Virus record (IMG/VR): IMGVR_UViG_3300035180_000978
Span: 45,838 to 109,837 of that record
Strand: one strand, 5' to 3'
Origin: a virus
DNA length: 64,000 nt
Shown here: positions 15,925 to 23,470 of the stretch, in pieces
How the letters are laid out: every line of letters starts with the position of its first letter
How positions within the stretch are numbered: the first letter of the stretch is position 1
Made by a program: the position numbers and the translations under genes
Notes under the pieces: model-generated
Told to the model about the DNA's origin: nothing
Seen by the model: the letters and a program-made list of their open reading frames with translations, nothing else
The model's database searches: none

Positions 15925-17529
15925 TCAGAACGGAATCTCCGAGTCGTCCTTGCTCTCGATCGGATCCATGTTCGTTCCAGGATCGGAACCAGGTACGCAC
16001 GATCCGGACTCCGGCTGGATGAACGTGGTCTTGGCACGATCGACCGTCGTCTTCTCCGTCAACTCCTCCGTCTCCGCTGCATCGCAGGCAACGGCGTCGT
16101 GGTCGACGTCGCTCACCATGTCTCCGATGATCTCCTCGTAGATCTGCTCGCTCAAGGACAGCATCGCCTCGTCGTGCTTGCCTGTCACCTGATGGATGTA
16201 CTCATGCACCAGGGTCACGATGAGCCGACCCTTCTGCTTGAGCATGTCCTTCTTCACGAAGATCAGGCCGCCTGCGTTGACGCCTTCGACGTTCTCGCTG
16301 CGAAACTCAGCGATCTGTGGCATCGGTAGATTCTTGGGCTCGAGCCACGTGAGCCGCTTCTTGCCCGCCTTCACGACCATGTCCCACGCCCAGCGAAGCG
16401 TGACGTTGTCCGTCTTCTCGAGCGTATCGACCGACCACGATCGTACGACCTCGCTCTCGCGACGCTTCCTCAGGTCCGCCAGCGACGGGAACTGGTTCGA
16501 GACGAGCGCGTGGACCTTGGCCGGGATGACGGTCGCTACGACACCAGCCTCCTTGGCCTGGTGCGCCGTTGAGGTGTCGGGAACCGGGTAGACGTTCTCA
16601 CCGTGCTGCTGACGGATCCAGGCGACCAGTGCGCGATGGAACTGGCTTCGGATGGAGCCGGTCTTGATCGACTGCGCGTCGCGGTCGTCGTTCTTGATCT
16701 TGTCGACGACGAACGACATGCGCACCGAGTCCTTGGCTTCCCAGGCATCGACGAAGACGGACTGCCAGAACGTCCCCATGCACGCGTCGAGCTCGTGCCG
16801 GCGGATCACGTCGCGATCGCGGTCGAGGCAGAAAGATTCGGGCGGCAGGTCGTACCCGTGCTCCAGCTCCTCGTCCATGGTGACGAAGATGCCGCCGACG
16901 TAGAGACGTCCCTTCTGCTCCTCGCCGAGCAAGACGCGGCATTCATCTCTCCGCGGGTCGCCCTCCCAGTACGGAAGGAGCTTCGTCAGGATCGAGTCGC
17001 TCCAGTCCGAGGTGTGCCTGAACATGAGACGGTACTCGTCCCACTCCTTCTGCATGATGCCGTGAATGCAGACCTCGATGCCACTGAAGTCGTCGTGGCC
17101 GCTCTCGATGTCGAAGTGGAGCGTGGGAACGCCGAACGATGCCGAACGATCGAGCCTCGGCTTCCAGAGCTGCGTGCCGGTCCTGATCTCGACCCGCTTG
17201 CCGTCGCGGATCATGGCGAGCACGCCGACCTTGTAGCCTTCGCCATACCGACCGATGGCACCCTCGCCACCCTTCTCGCTTACGCCCAGGAGGAGCGTCT
17301 TCATCTCCAGCTTCGCGTCGTGCGTGACGATACGCAGTCGAAGGAGGTCTCTTTCGTAGACGACCTCCATCCGGTTTCCCATGACCTTCTCGGCATCGAT
17401 CGCATTCTGAAAGATTTCTCTAACCCCATGACGTGTCGACCAATTCGACACGTAATCAACCGATACGGTCAACTCCACCGTTTCAACAGACATCTTTTTC
17501 TTGCCACGAGCCTTGCTCTTCGTCGTCAT
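15925..17529 (-). CDS. GHKL ATPase fused to HExxH metallopeptidase-like segment
   Basis: 534 aa with three parts. (1) A GHKL (Hsp90/MutL/gyrase B type) ATPase fold: N-box REIFQNAIDAE (37-47; N42 likely binds Mg-ATP) and glycine-rich lid IGRYGEGYK (92-100). (2) A middle region of about 300 residues, partly S5-like, then charged helices. (3) LVHEYIHQVTGKH (440-452): H442, E443, H446 and a third His at 452, spaced as in HExxH zinc peptidases with HxxxxxH. The protein ends KDDSEIPF, like the acidic tip of SSB. Start ATG 17529 (or 17493). The downstream stop overlaps nothing; the upstream gene is a homing endonuclease. The fusion is unusual and its role is unknown. Confidence 0.8.
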   Translation of the reverse strand: MTTKSKARGKKKMSVETVELTVSVDYVSNWSTRHGVREIFQNAIDAEKVMGNRMEVVYERDLLRLRIVTHDAKLEMKTLLLGVSEKGGEGAIGRYGEGYKVGVLAMIRDGKRVEIRTGTQLWKPRLDRSASFGVPTLHFDIESGHDDFSGIEVCIHGIMQKEWDEYRLMFRHTSDWSDSILTKLLPYWEGDPRRDECRVLLGEEQKGRLYVGGIFVTMDEELEHGYDLPPESFCLDRDRDVIRRHELDACMGTFWQSVFVDAWEAKDSVRMSFVVDKIKNDDRDAQSIKTGSIRSQFHRALVAWIRQQHGENVYPVPDTSTAHQAKEAGVVATVIPAKVHALVSNQFPSLADLRKRRESEVVRSWSVDTLEKTDNVTLRWAWDMVVKAGKKRLTWLEPKNLPMPQIAEFRSENVEGVNAGGLIFVKKDMLKQKGRLIVTLVHEYIHQVTGKHDEAMLSLSEQIYEEIIGDMVSDVDHDAVACDAAETEELTEKTTVDRAKTTFIQPESGSCVPGSDPGTNMDPIESKDDSEIPF

Positions 17530-18137
17530 GGTCGTCCCTTTTTGTTCAAAGCTCGAACCTTAGTTCGAACGTCACTCACATTTACCGGACCTTCGTGCGG
17601 TCGTATTCGCTTGACGCAAACATCCAGCACGACCTTTGCGACCGCTCTCTTGATCAAGAGATACGGAGACACAACCTCAAGAAACGCTCCGACGTTTAGT
17701 GCAGACTGAACTCGCCACGTAAACTGAGGTCGATGATTCGGCTTGGCTGGCTTCTGATCGTGAACCGTTCCAAGGCCAGTCAGTTTCAAAAGCGCGTTCT
17801 GCATTGCAACGGTTGTCGATGTCACAGCAATCCTTACGTCTACATAGGTCTTGCTGGATGTTGACGAGTTCAATCCAATCCAACCCTCACCATCGACGAT
17901 CCCGGCTATCCATCCGAGCTGCAAATCAGAACAAAGTCGCAAGCGCGCGACAGCTGCACTCCAGATCCAGTTGTCTCGTTTCAGAGCTAACCCTTCCACG
18001 ATGTACATCAGCTGTCGTTGACTGATTCCAAACTGCTCCCGGATCTCAGCTAGAGGCATGCCTCTAGAGTAGAACAGCCTCACATCTTTTTTCGTGGCGG
18101 CCGAAAGTCGAACCTGGAATCCTTTCAGGTTGCCCAT
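17526..18137 (-). CDS. LAGLIDADG-type homing endonuclease with N-terminal HTH
   Basis: LGWIAGIVDGEGWIG (74-88) is the LAGLIDADG motif with acids D82 and E84; the following DVRIAVTSTTVAMQNALLKL and LEVVSPYLLIKR fit the family fold. Residues 27-50 (MPLAEIREQFGISQRQLMYI) form a helix-turn-helix. One motif in 203 aa implies a homodimer. It is free-standing: its TGA overlaps the ATG of the GHKL gene, so it is a passenger inserted in an operon rather than inside a detectable intron. Codon use is less GC-rich than that of its neighbours, consistent with recent arrival. Confidence 0.88.
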   Translation of the reverse strand: MGNLKGFQVRLSAATKKDVRLFYSRGMPLAEIREQFGISQRQLMYIVEGLALKRDNWIWSAAVARLRLCSDLQLGWIAGIVDGEGWIGLNSSTSSKTYVDVRIAVTSTTVAMQNALLKLTGLGTVHDQKPAKPNHRPQFTWRVQSALNVGAFLEVVSPYLLIKRAVAKVVLDVCVKRIRPHEGPVNVSDVRTKVRALNKKGRP

Positions 18138-18141
18138 GTGG

Positions 18142-18546
18142 TCAACTCTTTTCCGAGATCGTCTTCAGTCTCGACACAAACGCGTCGAGGTCCTTGAGCT
18201 TGTCCCACTTCCAGTACTGGTTCATGCCGCCACTGTAGTCGCGGAGGCCATTGCACATGCGGTACAAGATGCCGGGCTGATCGGGCCCGCAGTAGAACTG
18301 ACTGAACTGCACGTACACGTTGATCGTGTGGAGAACGACCTCGCCGCATACAGCCGGACCCGCCTTGTTCGAGCGAATGTTGAAGTCCTTGGGCGACAGG
18401 CCGAGCTTCTTGGCAATCACTTTCGCGATCACCATCGCTTCCTGGTGGAACCTGGACTTGCTTGGCCCACCACCGTAGCCACTGATCATCTGTCCGCCGG
18501 TGACCGCGCTCACGACGCTCTCGATCTCTCTCTCACACGTGTCCAT
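18142..18546 (-). CDS. Hypothetical protein, 134 aa
   Basis: MDTCEREIESVVSAVTGG at ATG 18546, overlapping the upstream gene by 14 nt, chosen over a further upstream ATG because it follows an AAGGAGGAAGG stretch. Aromatic middle (VYVQFSQFYCGPDQP). Function unknown. Confidence 0.75.
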   Translation of the reverse strand: MDTCEREIESVVSAVTGGQMISGYGGGPSKSRFHQEAMVIAKVIAKKLGLSPKDFNIRSNKAGPAVCGEVVLHTINVYVQFSQFYCGPDQPGILYRMCNGLRDYSGGMNQYWKWDKLKDLDAFVSRLKTISEKS

Positions 18547-18907
18547 GACCTTCCTCCTTGTTTCTTGTTCCCCAGACTTCCCTGCCCTGAACGAAGATGT
18601 GCTCAATGTGCGACCACACGAAGTAGTAGCAGGGCATCCCCCTGTACATGCTCTTGAAGCACGAGACCGCCCAGTCGTTCTTCATGCGCAAGCCGGTCTC
18701 TTTCGACCGGCCCGTGTCGTACCCGAGCTTCTTCTCGACCTTGACGAGCTCGTCGCCAAGGACCCTGCGCAGCGTGCTGTAGCTGACGCTCTTCGCTGCG
18801 CGCTGCATGTCGTTGATGGATGGACCATCGCTTTCGACGCACGTGGTCCAGAACTTCCACTGGAGTGGACGCATGGCCCTATCGAGCCTGGTTTCTAGAT
18901 CAGGCAC
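18533..18907 (-). CDS. Hypothetical protein, 124 aa
   Basis: GTG 18907 start, overlapping the upstream gene by 8 nt. Contains GDELVKVEKKLGYDTG and CYYFVWSHIEHIFVQG. Not recognised. Confidence 0.7.
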   Translation of the reverse strand: MPDLETRLDRAMRPLQWKFWTTCVESDGPSINDMQRAAKSVSYSTLRRVLGDELVKVEKKLGYDTGRSKETGLRMKNDWAVSCFKSMYRGMPCYYFVWSHIEHIFVQGREVWGTRNKEEGHGHV

Positions 18908-19268
18908 AGTGGTGACAGCTCCCTTCCGGATGATCGAAACTTGGCATCTTCGACTTCATTCCGACGCCACACTCGCTGCCTTCTGGTTCCGCAAGCAACT
19001 GCTCGATGGTCTCTTCCAGGGCGACGACCGTCATCCAGGAGCACGTAAGCGATTCGATCTGCCTTCCAGTCCTCTCGTCGAAGACCGCGTACTCCTGCGC
19101 GCCGTCTGCCGAGAACGCATCGTTCAGAAAGACGAGGTGCTTGAGCCGGAAACCGTTGCACATGCACCACGAGTAGTTCACGAGGATCTGGGCAAGCTCG
19201 TGAGGCGTGGAGAACAGCTCTCCATGGACTCGATCCGCTACCCGGTACACGCGCTTGTCATGGATCAT
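18900..19268 (-). CDS. Hypothetical protein, 122 aa
   Basis: Starts MIHDKRVYRVADRVHGELF; codons 7-10 contain TACCNGGTA on the complementary strand. Several Cys at the C-terminus (ECGVG, SCHHCA). Function unknown. Confidence 0.7.
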   Translation of the reverse strand: MIHDKRVYRVADRVHGELFSTPHELAQILVNYSWCMCNGFRLKHLVFLNDAFSADGAQEYAVFDERTGRQIESLTCSWMTVVALEETIEQLLAEPEGSECGVGMKSKMPSFDHPEGSCHHCA

Positions 19269-19452
19269 TCGGCTCGTCCTTCCTTCTTCCCATCCACATC
19301 TTGTCCTTCTGGACCCGATGACCTCCGTTCATCACCCCAAAGGCCATCCTGTACTCGCGGAGCAGGATGGACGCTTCCTTCCTGGACGAAGCCTCGTCTA
19401 CCTTCTCCGGCTTCTTTCCTTGTGACCTGAACCAGATCGAGATCGCGACCAT
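19258..19452 (-). CDS. Hypothetical basic protein, 64 aa
   Basis: Lys/Arg-rich small protein (RKEASILLREYRMAFGVM). Overlaps the next gene by 11 nt. Function unknown. Confidence 0.6.
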   Translation of the reverse strand: MVAISIWFRSQGKKPEKVDEASSRKEASILLREYRMAFGVMNGGHRVQKDKMWMGRRKDEPNDP

Positions 19453-19454
19453 CG

Positions 19455-19751
19455 TCAGGTCCCTCTCCGTCGAGCCCTGCTCTCTTCGTTCTCACGTTCG
19501 AGCATCAGCATGTGGTCGAGCGTGTCGTTGAGCCCGTGCTCGTTGAAGTGCTTGGCCGCCTTCACCTGGTTCTCCCACGAGACGGACGCGTAGTCCGGAT
19601 CGTCACGGAACTGATACGCGATGGCCAGATCGCGAACGAGCTTCTCATCCGTGGCGAGATACGTTCCGGGCTCGTGCATGTGACCCGGATCGACCGGTAG
19701 CTCCTTCCCTTCCTTGAGGGCCGCGAGCTTCTGCGAAGTCGTGTAACGCAT
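19455..19751 (-). CDS. Hypothetical protein, 98 aa
   Basis: MRYTTSQKLAALKEGKEL at ATG 19751, which overlaps the upstream stop (TGATG). Probably helical with an Arg-rich end (EESRARRRGT). Function unknown. Confidence 0.7.
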   Translation of the reverse strand: MRYTTSQKLAALKEGKELPVDPGHMHEPGTYLATDEKLVRDLAIAYQFRDDPDYASVSWENQVKAAKHFNEHGLNDTLDHMLMLERENEESRARRRGT

Positions 19752-20020
19752 CAGCCGACCGCCTTCTTCGGGTTCAGCTTGATGGGCTGACCCGATGGCG
19801 GACCGAGGTAGCAAACCGTCGCGCCGGCCTGGTCGACGCCGAAGGGTGCACCGGGACCGTTCCCCTCATCGTCCATCGACGGGTAGATCTTGGAGCCATC
19901 ATCGAAGGCGATGGCCGGGATGCGATCGTTCGGTCGATAGCTGTTCCAGCCCTCCTCCTCCAGCTTCGTCATCGACATGAACTCGACGACCCTCTTACCC
20001 ACGAACAGATTGTCAGCCAT
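19751..20020 (-). CDS. Hypothetical protein, 89 aa
   Basis: MADNLFVGKRVVEFMSMT, then IPAIAFDDGSKIYPSMDDEG, which resembles small phage proteins with a conserved AIxFxDGxxIYPSxDDEGN core. I recall this pattern as common in phage genomes but cannot name a function. Confidence 0.75.
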   Translation of the reverse strand: MADNLFVGKRVVEFMSMTKLEEEGWNSYRPNDRIPAIAFDDGSKIYPSMDDEGNGPGAPFGVDQAGATVCYLGPPSGQPIKLNPKKAVG

Positions 20021-20022
20021 GA

Positions 20023-20211
20023 CTACGAACTCTCTTTCTCGGTCATGTGCTGGAGTGCTGACTCCAGCTCCGCGATGGTTCCCATGAGCGCTTCACGTGT
20101 CGGGTGACCATCAGGCACCTTCACGTGGTCGCGGTACGCCAGCGTCCACTTGGCGCAGGATAGCGTCGAATCCAGGAGCTGCGTTAGCCGTTCCTTTTCG
20201 TGCTGGGTCAT
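20023..20211 (-). CDS. Hypothetical protein, 62 aa
   Basis: Small helical protein (EKERLTQLLDSTL...IAELESALQHM). Start ATG 20211 overlaps the upstream stop by ATGA. Function unknown. Confidence 0.65.
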   Translation of the reverse strand: MTQHEKERLTQLLDSTLSCAKWTLAYRDHVKVPDGHPTREALMGTIAELESALQHMTEKESS

Positions 20212-20966
20212 TCATCGTCGTCCTTCACGTCTCTCTTGCGACCGATGGTCAGCTCGGCAACGTACTCCTCGACGACGCGTTTCAGATCCTTCGCGCTGAG
20301 GTTCTCGGTCTCGCTCTCGATCTCGAACATCTTGCGAGCCGCGAGCGAATCGATCAGCTCGTAGTCGACGTACCGACGATCGACCTTCTCCTTGGCCTTG
20401 TAGGTCGACCTGGTCTCGTAGTCTCCACGCCAGTAGCCACCAACCCAATCGCCGTTCTCGATGGCTTGACCGATGAAAACGCGTTCGGCGGGAGTGAGCA
20501 AGTCCTCGACCTCGTCCTGCCAGATCCAGCCCGTCCGTGTCTCCAGATCGACTGCCATCTCCGCAAGCGCTTGCGCTTTGCCCTGGAGCGCTTCGCGCTC
20601 TGAACGACGAGCCGTCTCGTTCGCTTCGGCGAGCACCTCCGCTTCGGCGGCCTCCTTCTTCGCCTTCTCCACCGACCGAGCGAGCGCTTGGCGAACCTTG
20701 CGCTTCCACGACGCGATGATCTGCTTCAGCGCCGTGATGGCCGGTTCGAGCGACGCGCCAGTGTTCGGAACCGTCAGACTTACGACGTCGCCGAGCTTCA
20801 CCGTCAGGACCTCATCCTGACTATTTGCCTTCTTCCTGGCGCGGGTTGCCGTGTCAACCACACGGCTCATGTCCTTCTTGTCGTTGACGACGGTGGCGAG
20901 CTCCGGGAGCTTCACCATGTCACCAAGTCTCGTCGTCAGCGCGCCACGTCCTTTTTGCTCTTGCAT
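20208..20966 (-). CDS. Hypothetical coiled-coil protein, 252 aa
   Basis: Residues 75-145 are a long Ala/Glu/Lys coiled coil; the end is acidic (KDDDE). MQEQKGRGALTTRLG at ATG 20966 was chosen with AGGACATG context; the longer frame overlaps the upstream gene. A perfect palindrome copy sits in the coiled-coil coding part. Possible scaffold-like or DNA-associated role; not recognised. Confidence 0.7.
   Translation of the reverse strand: MQEQKGRGALTTRLGDMVKLPELATVVNDKKDMSRVVDTATRARKKANSQDEVLTVKLGDVVSLTVPNTGASLEPAITALKQIIASWKRKVRQALARSVEKAKKEAAEAEVLAEANETARRSEREALQGKAQALAEMAVDLETRTGWIWQDEVEDLLTPAERVFIGQAIENGDWVGGYWRGDYETRSTYKAKEKVDRRYVDYELIDSLAARKMFEIESETENLSAKDLKRVVEEYVAELTIGRKRDVKDDDE
20562..20575. 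repeat. Dispersed palindrome CGCAAGCGCTTGCG (perfect copy)
   Basis: Inside the coiled-coil gene; encodes part of GKAQALAEM. Confidence 0.75.
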
Positions 20967-21355
20967 GTCCTGCTCCTCGTCTTCTTGGCCTTGCTCTTCA
21001 TGTCCTGGGTCGCTTCCAGGTTGGAATCGCACATGTCGACAATCGACTCGTACATCTCCAACCCGTTGTTCGTGATCGACTTGTACTGATTACAAGCCTC
21101 CTGGTCGCTCATCAGCTTCAAGCGAAGCTGAATCGACGGCGTGCCTCTTTCCTGTTGGCTCAGCAACCAACCGATGCAGAAGTCACGATCCTTGTCCGGC
21201 TTCTTCCCGTCTTCGTGGCACTGATACATCGCTCCATGCATCGGATCGCGATCATCGGCCAGCAGCTTGACGAAGTGTTCCTTGTCCCAGAAGCCGAGCT
21301 TCGCGTCCTTCCGATACGGACAGCTCTTACAGGGAGACAGCCGATCGTGCTTCAC
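20936..21355 (-). CDS. Cys-motif protein (CxxCPYR type), 139 aa
   Basis: SPCKSCPYRKDAKLGFW, then YQCHEDGKK and FCIGWLL: the C-x2-C-P-[YW]-R ... CH ... CxGW arrangement recurs in small phage and plasmid proteins and suggests a single metal site. Start GTG 21355, with GAGG five bases before. The C-terminus is very basic (KSKAKKTRSRTCKSKKD). Function unknown. Confidence 0.75.
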   Translation of the reverse strand: MKHDRLSPCKSCPYRKDAKLGFWDKEHFVKLLADDRDPMHGAMYQCHEDGKKPDKDRDFCIGWLLSQQERGTPSIQLRLKLMSDQEACNQYKSITNNGLEMYESIVDMCDSNLEATQDMKSKAKKTRSRTCKSKKDVAR

Positions 21356-21362
21356 GGTCGCC

Positions 21363-21587
21363 TCAGAGATCCTCTTCCCACTGTTCGCCCGCGTCCGACC
21401 CGCTGAAGTCAGACGGAGCGTGCACCGGGTACCTCTCCTGGATGCCACGCTCGGCCGCGAGCCGCGTCTCGTGGTGAGCCTCGCACCGCGGGAACGCTTT
21501 CATGCGTCCTCCGTACGAGTGGAACTCGACCGGTCCCTTGCAGTTGCTGCCTTCTTCGATGCACGTCGCCTTGTCATCGTCGTCCAT
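21363..21587 (-). CDS. Hypothetical protein with CIEEGSNCKG and C-x-H motif, 74 aa
   Basis: MDDDDKATCIEEGSNCKG at ATG 21587, preceded by AAGGAGCAAGGAC, the same leader as the gene starting at 1674. C9, C16 and RCEAHH could bind one metal ion. First gene after a short intergenic region. Confidence 0.75.
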   Translation of the reverse strand: MDDDDKATCIEEGSNCKGPVEFHSYGGRMKAFPRCEAHHETRLAAERGIQERYPVHAPSDFSGSDAGEQWEEDL

Positions 21588-21635
21588 GTCCTTGCTCCTT
21601 GTCGTTGAATTGAGGTGAGAGAAAGAGAGTACCAA

Positions 21636-21703
21636 GGTGGCTCCGTGGGACCACCCATATGATCAGTAGCTCTGACTGTGATGGGCGCGATGACAGATCG
21701 CGC
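21636..21703 (-). terminator. Two hairpins between polymerase-X-like gene and next gene
   Basis: Read leftward: GCGCGAT-CTGTC-ATCGCGC (21685-21703), a perfect 7-bp stem, and GGTGG-N10-CCACC (21636-21655). Neither is followed by a long T run, so a strong intrinsic terminator is not certain. They lie at the end of the transcript containing the nucleotidyltransferase. Confidence 0.4.
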
Positions 21704-21728
21704 AAAGCTTCGACTTACCCAGCGTCAT
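21663..21728 (-). CDS. Possible 21-aa peptide with CAICHRAHH
   Basis: ATG 21728, inside the last codons of the upstream gene, reads MTLGKSKLCAICHRAHHSQSY and stops. The CxxCxxxHH pattern recalls the start of HNH nucleases, so this may be a truncated remnant; it may equally be chance. Confidence 0.25.
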   Translation of the reverse strand: MTLGKSKLCAICHRAHHSQSY

Positions 21729-22404
21729 ACGAGCCGGACTTGACTTGCTCCACCAGCTCGTCAAATGCTCGTTCGCTAGTGAAGTCGTCACGTTTCTCTG
21801 GCGGAATGAACGGCAACCCGAGCTTCTTGTAGATCTCCTCTTCTGATCGCAACGACAACATGTTGCCATCCTTCGACAGGCCTCGCTGCGAAAGCTTGAG
21901 ACCCATTTTCCTGGCGCGCATTCGCATGGCAATGTTCGCCTCAAAAGGCCCGGTCCAGCACATGATCTCAGCAGACAGTGATGCTGGGCTTCGGACGACG
22001 AAGAAGTCGACCTGCATCTTCCGCTTCTTGTCCGACAAGCCCCAGGCGATCGAGGCGTTCGTTCGTTTGTCACTCCATCCCTCGATGCCGAAGGTCTTCA
22101 TCGCTTCCGCGAGGCCCTTCTCGTGCTTCAGGTTCGTGATGACCACGACGAGATCGAGATCGTTCACCATTGGCCTGGACCTCCGGTACGAGCCCGCCAT
22201 GATCACGGTCTCGCATGCTTCGAACTTGGCCAGGATCGCCTCGACAGCGTCCGCGACCTCCTTCGCTTCCGTACGCGAGAACCCCGCGTTGCATCCTTCG
22301 AGTCGTCCGCCCATGTCCTTCTTCTCCTCTCGAAGTCCTTTGATGATTTCGTGATCGTATGCACCAACGCTCGTCTCTCCGTAGATCGACTCGCGTCCAG
22401 GCAC
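21715..22404 (-). CDS. Family X DNA polymerase-like nucleotidyltransferase
   Basis: 229 aa. MAGSYRRSRPMVNDLDLVVV (69-88) has the GS motif and metal-binding D82 and D84; QVDFFVV supplies the third Asp (D133). TGPFEANIAMRMRARKMG, then GLPFIPPEKR match the thumb and C-terminal signature of polymerase X. The N-terminal helix-hairpin-helix lyase domain is mostly missing, so this is a short form. Likely gap filling in repair, possibly with the phage ligase. Start GTG 22404 with AGGA before it. Confidence 0.9.
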   Translation of the reverse strand: MPGRESIYGETSVGAYDHEIIKGLREEKKDMGGRLEGCNAGFSRTEAKEVADAVEAILAKFEACETVIMAGSYRRSRPMVNDLDLVVVITNLKHEKGLAEAMKTFGIEGWSDKRTNASIAWGLSDKKRKMQVDFFVVRSPASLSAEIMCWTGPFEANIAMRMRARKMGLKLSQRGLSKDGNMLSLRSEEEIYKKLGLPFIPPEKRDDFTSERAFDELVEQVKSGSYDAG

Positions 22405-22430
22405 GGTCCTGCCGCCGTAGTTGTCGCCCG

Positions 22431-22652
22431 TCAGGACGTCCAGACTTTCTGCTTCGCTCCGAAGATGGTCTCGAAGTTCGTACGGTACGCCTCCAAGTTG
22501 ACCTTCGCTGGTCCCGAGCTCGTTGAGTTCGAAACGAGCTCACGCTCTCCGATCAGAGCCTGCGCGATCGACTTCGCGACCGGGCAGTGATCGTGACCGT
22601 GTTCGAGGTTCGGTGCCAGTCCACACTTACGCTTCTTGTCATCTTCGCTCAT
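22431..22652 (-). CDS. Hypothetical protein, 73 aa
   Basis: MSEDDKKRKCGLAPN, with HDHCPVAKSIAQALIGERELV. Leader AAAGGACGTGGACG directly before ATG 22652 is identical to those of the genes starting at 24009 and 26043. Function unknown. Confidence 0.7.
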   Translation of the reverse strand: MSEDDKKRKCGLAPNLEHGHDHCPVAKSIAQALIGERELVSNSTSSGPAKVNLEAYRTNFETIFGAKQKVWTS

Positions 22653-22666
22653 CGTCCACGTCCTTT

Positions 22667-22909
22667 CTACCAGTTCATTGCGCGTACCAACTGTGCATCC
22701 TCGTCCTCCGCAACAGGCAGCACCAACTTCAGGGCCTTGTTGGCTGCTTCGATCAGATCGGCGCTCGTTGCGCTCAAGAATGCTGCACCGCTCTCGCTCA
22801 TGGAGACGTGCCAGTGACCCTCTCGGACCCTGACGCGCATCTCCTTGACGCCACTGTCCTTGAGGATCTGCTGCAACGCTCCGGCCGATGTTCCCTTCGT
22901 GATGTACAT
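22667..22909 (-). CDS. Hypothetical protein, 80 aa
   Basis: MYITKGTSAGALQQILKDSG at ATG 22909. ALQQILK and DLIEAANKALKLV helices with a beta segment between (RVRVREGHWHVSMSESG). Function unknown. Confidence 0.7.
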   Translation of the reverse strand: MYITKGTSAGALQQILKDSGVKEMRVRVREGHWHVSMSESGAAFLSATSADLIEAANKALKLVLPVAEDEDAQLVRAMNW

Positions 22910-22922
22910 GTTTCCCGCCCCG

Positions 22923-23171
22923 CTACTGGTTGTTGTTCTCGTACTCTTCGATCGTCTTGGCGATCTCATCACACTGAGCTTCGTACTTCACGGCTTCTGT
23001 GATGTCACCTGCAAGACGATGCTGAACCGCATGCCCCTTCAGCTCGTGGTACGTGCTGACCCAGCGAGCATAGTTGGCGTGTCCGAAGTGCTCTTCGGCC
23101 GAGACATACTCCGCGAGCGAGCTGTCGAGTACGAGGCCGGTCTTGGACCCGGTATCTTTGAACGGGGCCAT
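22923..23171 (-). CDS. Hypothetical protein, 82 aa
   Basis: MAPFKDTGSKTGLVLDSS at ATG 23171, sharing TAATG with the upstream stop. Helical C-terminus (EAVKYEAQCDEIAKTI). Function unknown. Confidence 0.7.
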   Translation of the reverse strand: MAPFKDTGSKTGLVLDSSLAEYVSAEEHFGHANYARWVSTYHELKGHAVQHRLAGDITEAVKYEAQCDEIAKTIEEYENNNQ

Positions 23172-23470
23172 TAATCTGTGCCTCCACTGACGAACTTGCC
23201 TTTCTTGTCGTAGACGCTCGCCGTGGTTTCGCGACGACACCGAACGACGAAGTCGTAGATCTGGTCCGCTTCGTCGATCACTCGGATCTTGTACTCTTTC
23301 GACGATTCAGCGGAACCGTGATGCTCGAGCGCAAACAGCTCGGCGGCATAGGCCGGAGCTTCCTTGAACCAGCCCTTGGGCACCTTGTCGCTGTTGTCGA
23401 AACAGGAGACCTTGTCACCCTCCGGCTGCGGCTCTTTGTCGATGAGCCAGATCTTCTTCGTACGATGCAT
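23171..23470 (-). CDS. Hypothetical protein, 99 aa
   Basis: MHRTKKIWLIDKEPQPEG at ATG 23470, overlapping the upstream stop (TGATG) with GGGAGG at good spacing. Pattern of alternating beta strands (YKIRVIDEADQIYDFVV). Function unknown. Confidence 0.7.
   Translation of the reverse strand: MHRTKKIWLIDKEPQPEGDKVSCFDNSDKVPKGWFKEAPAYAAELFALEHHGSAESSKEYKIRVIDEADQIYDFVVRCRRETTASVYDKKGKFVSGGTD

Noticed and set aside
21663-21728. HNH endonuclease
   Set aside because: Only 21 residues with CAICHRAHH; the rest of the nuclease is missing. Kept as a low-confidence remnant.
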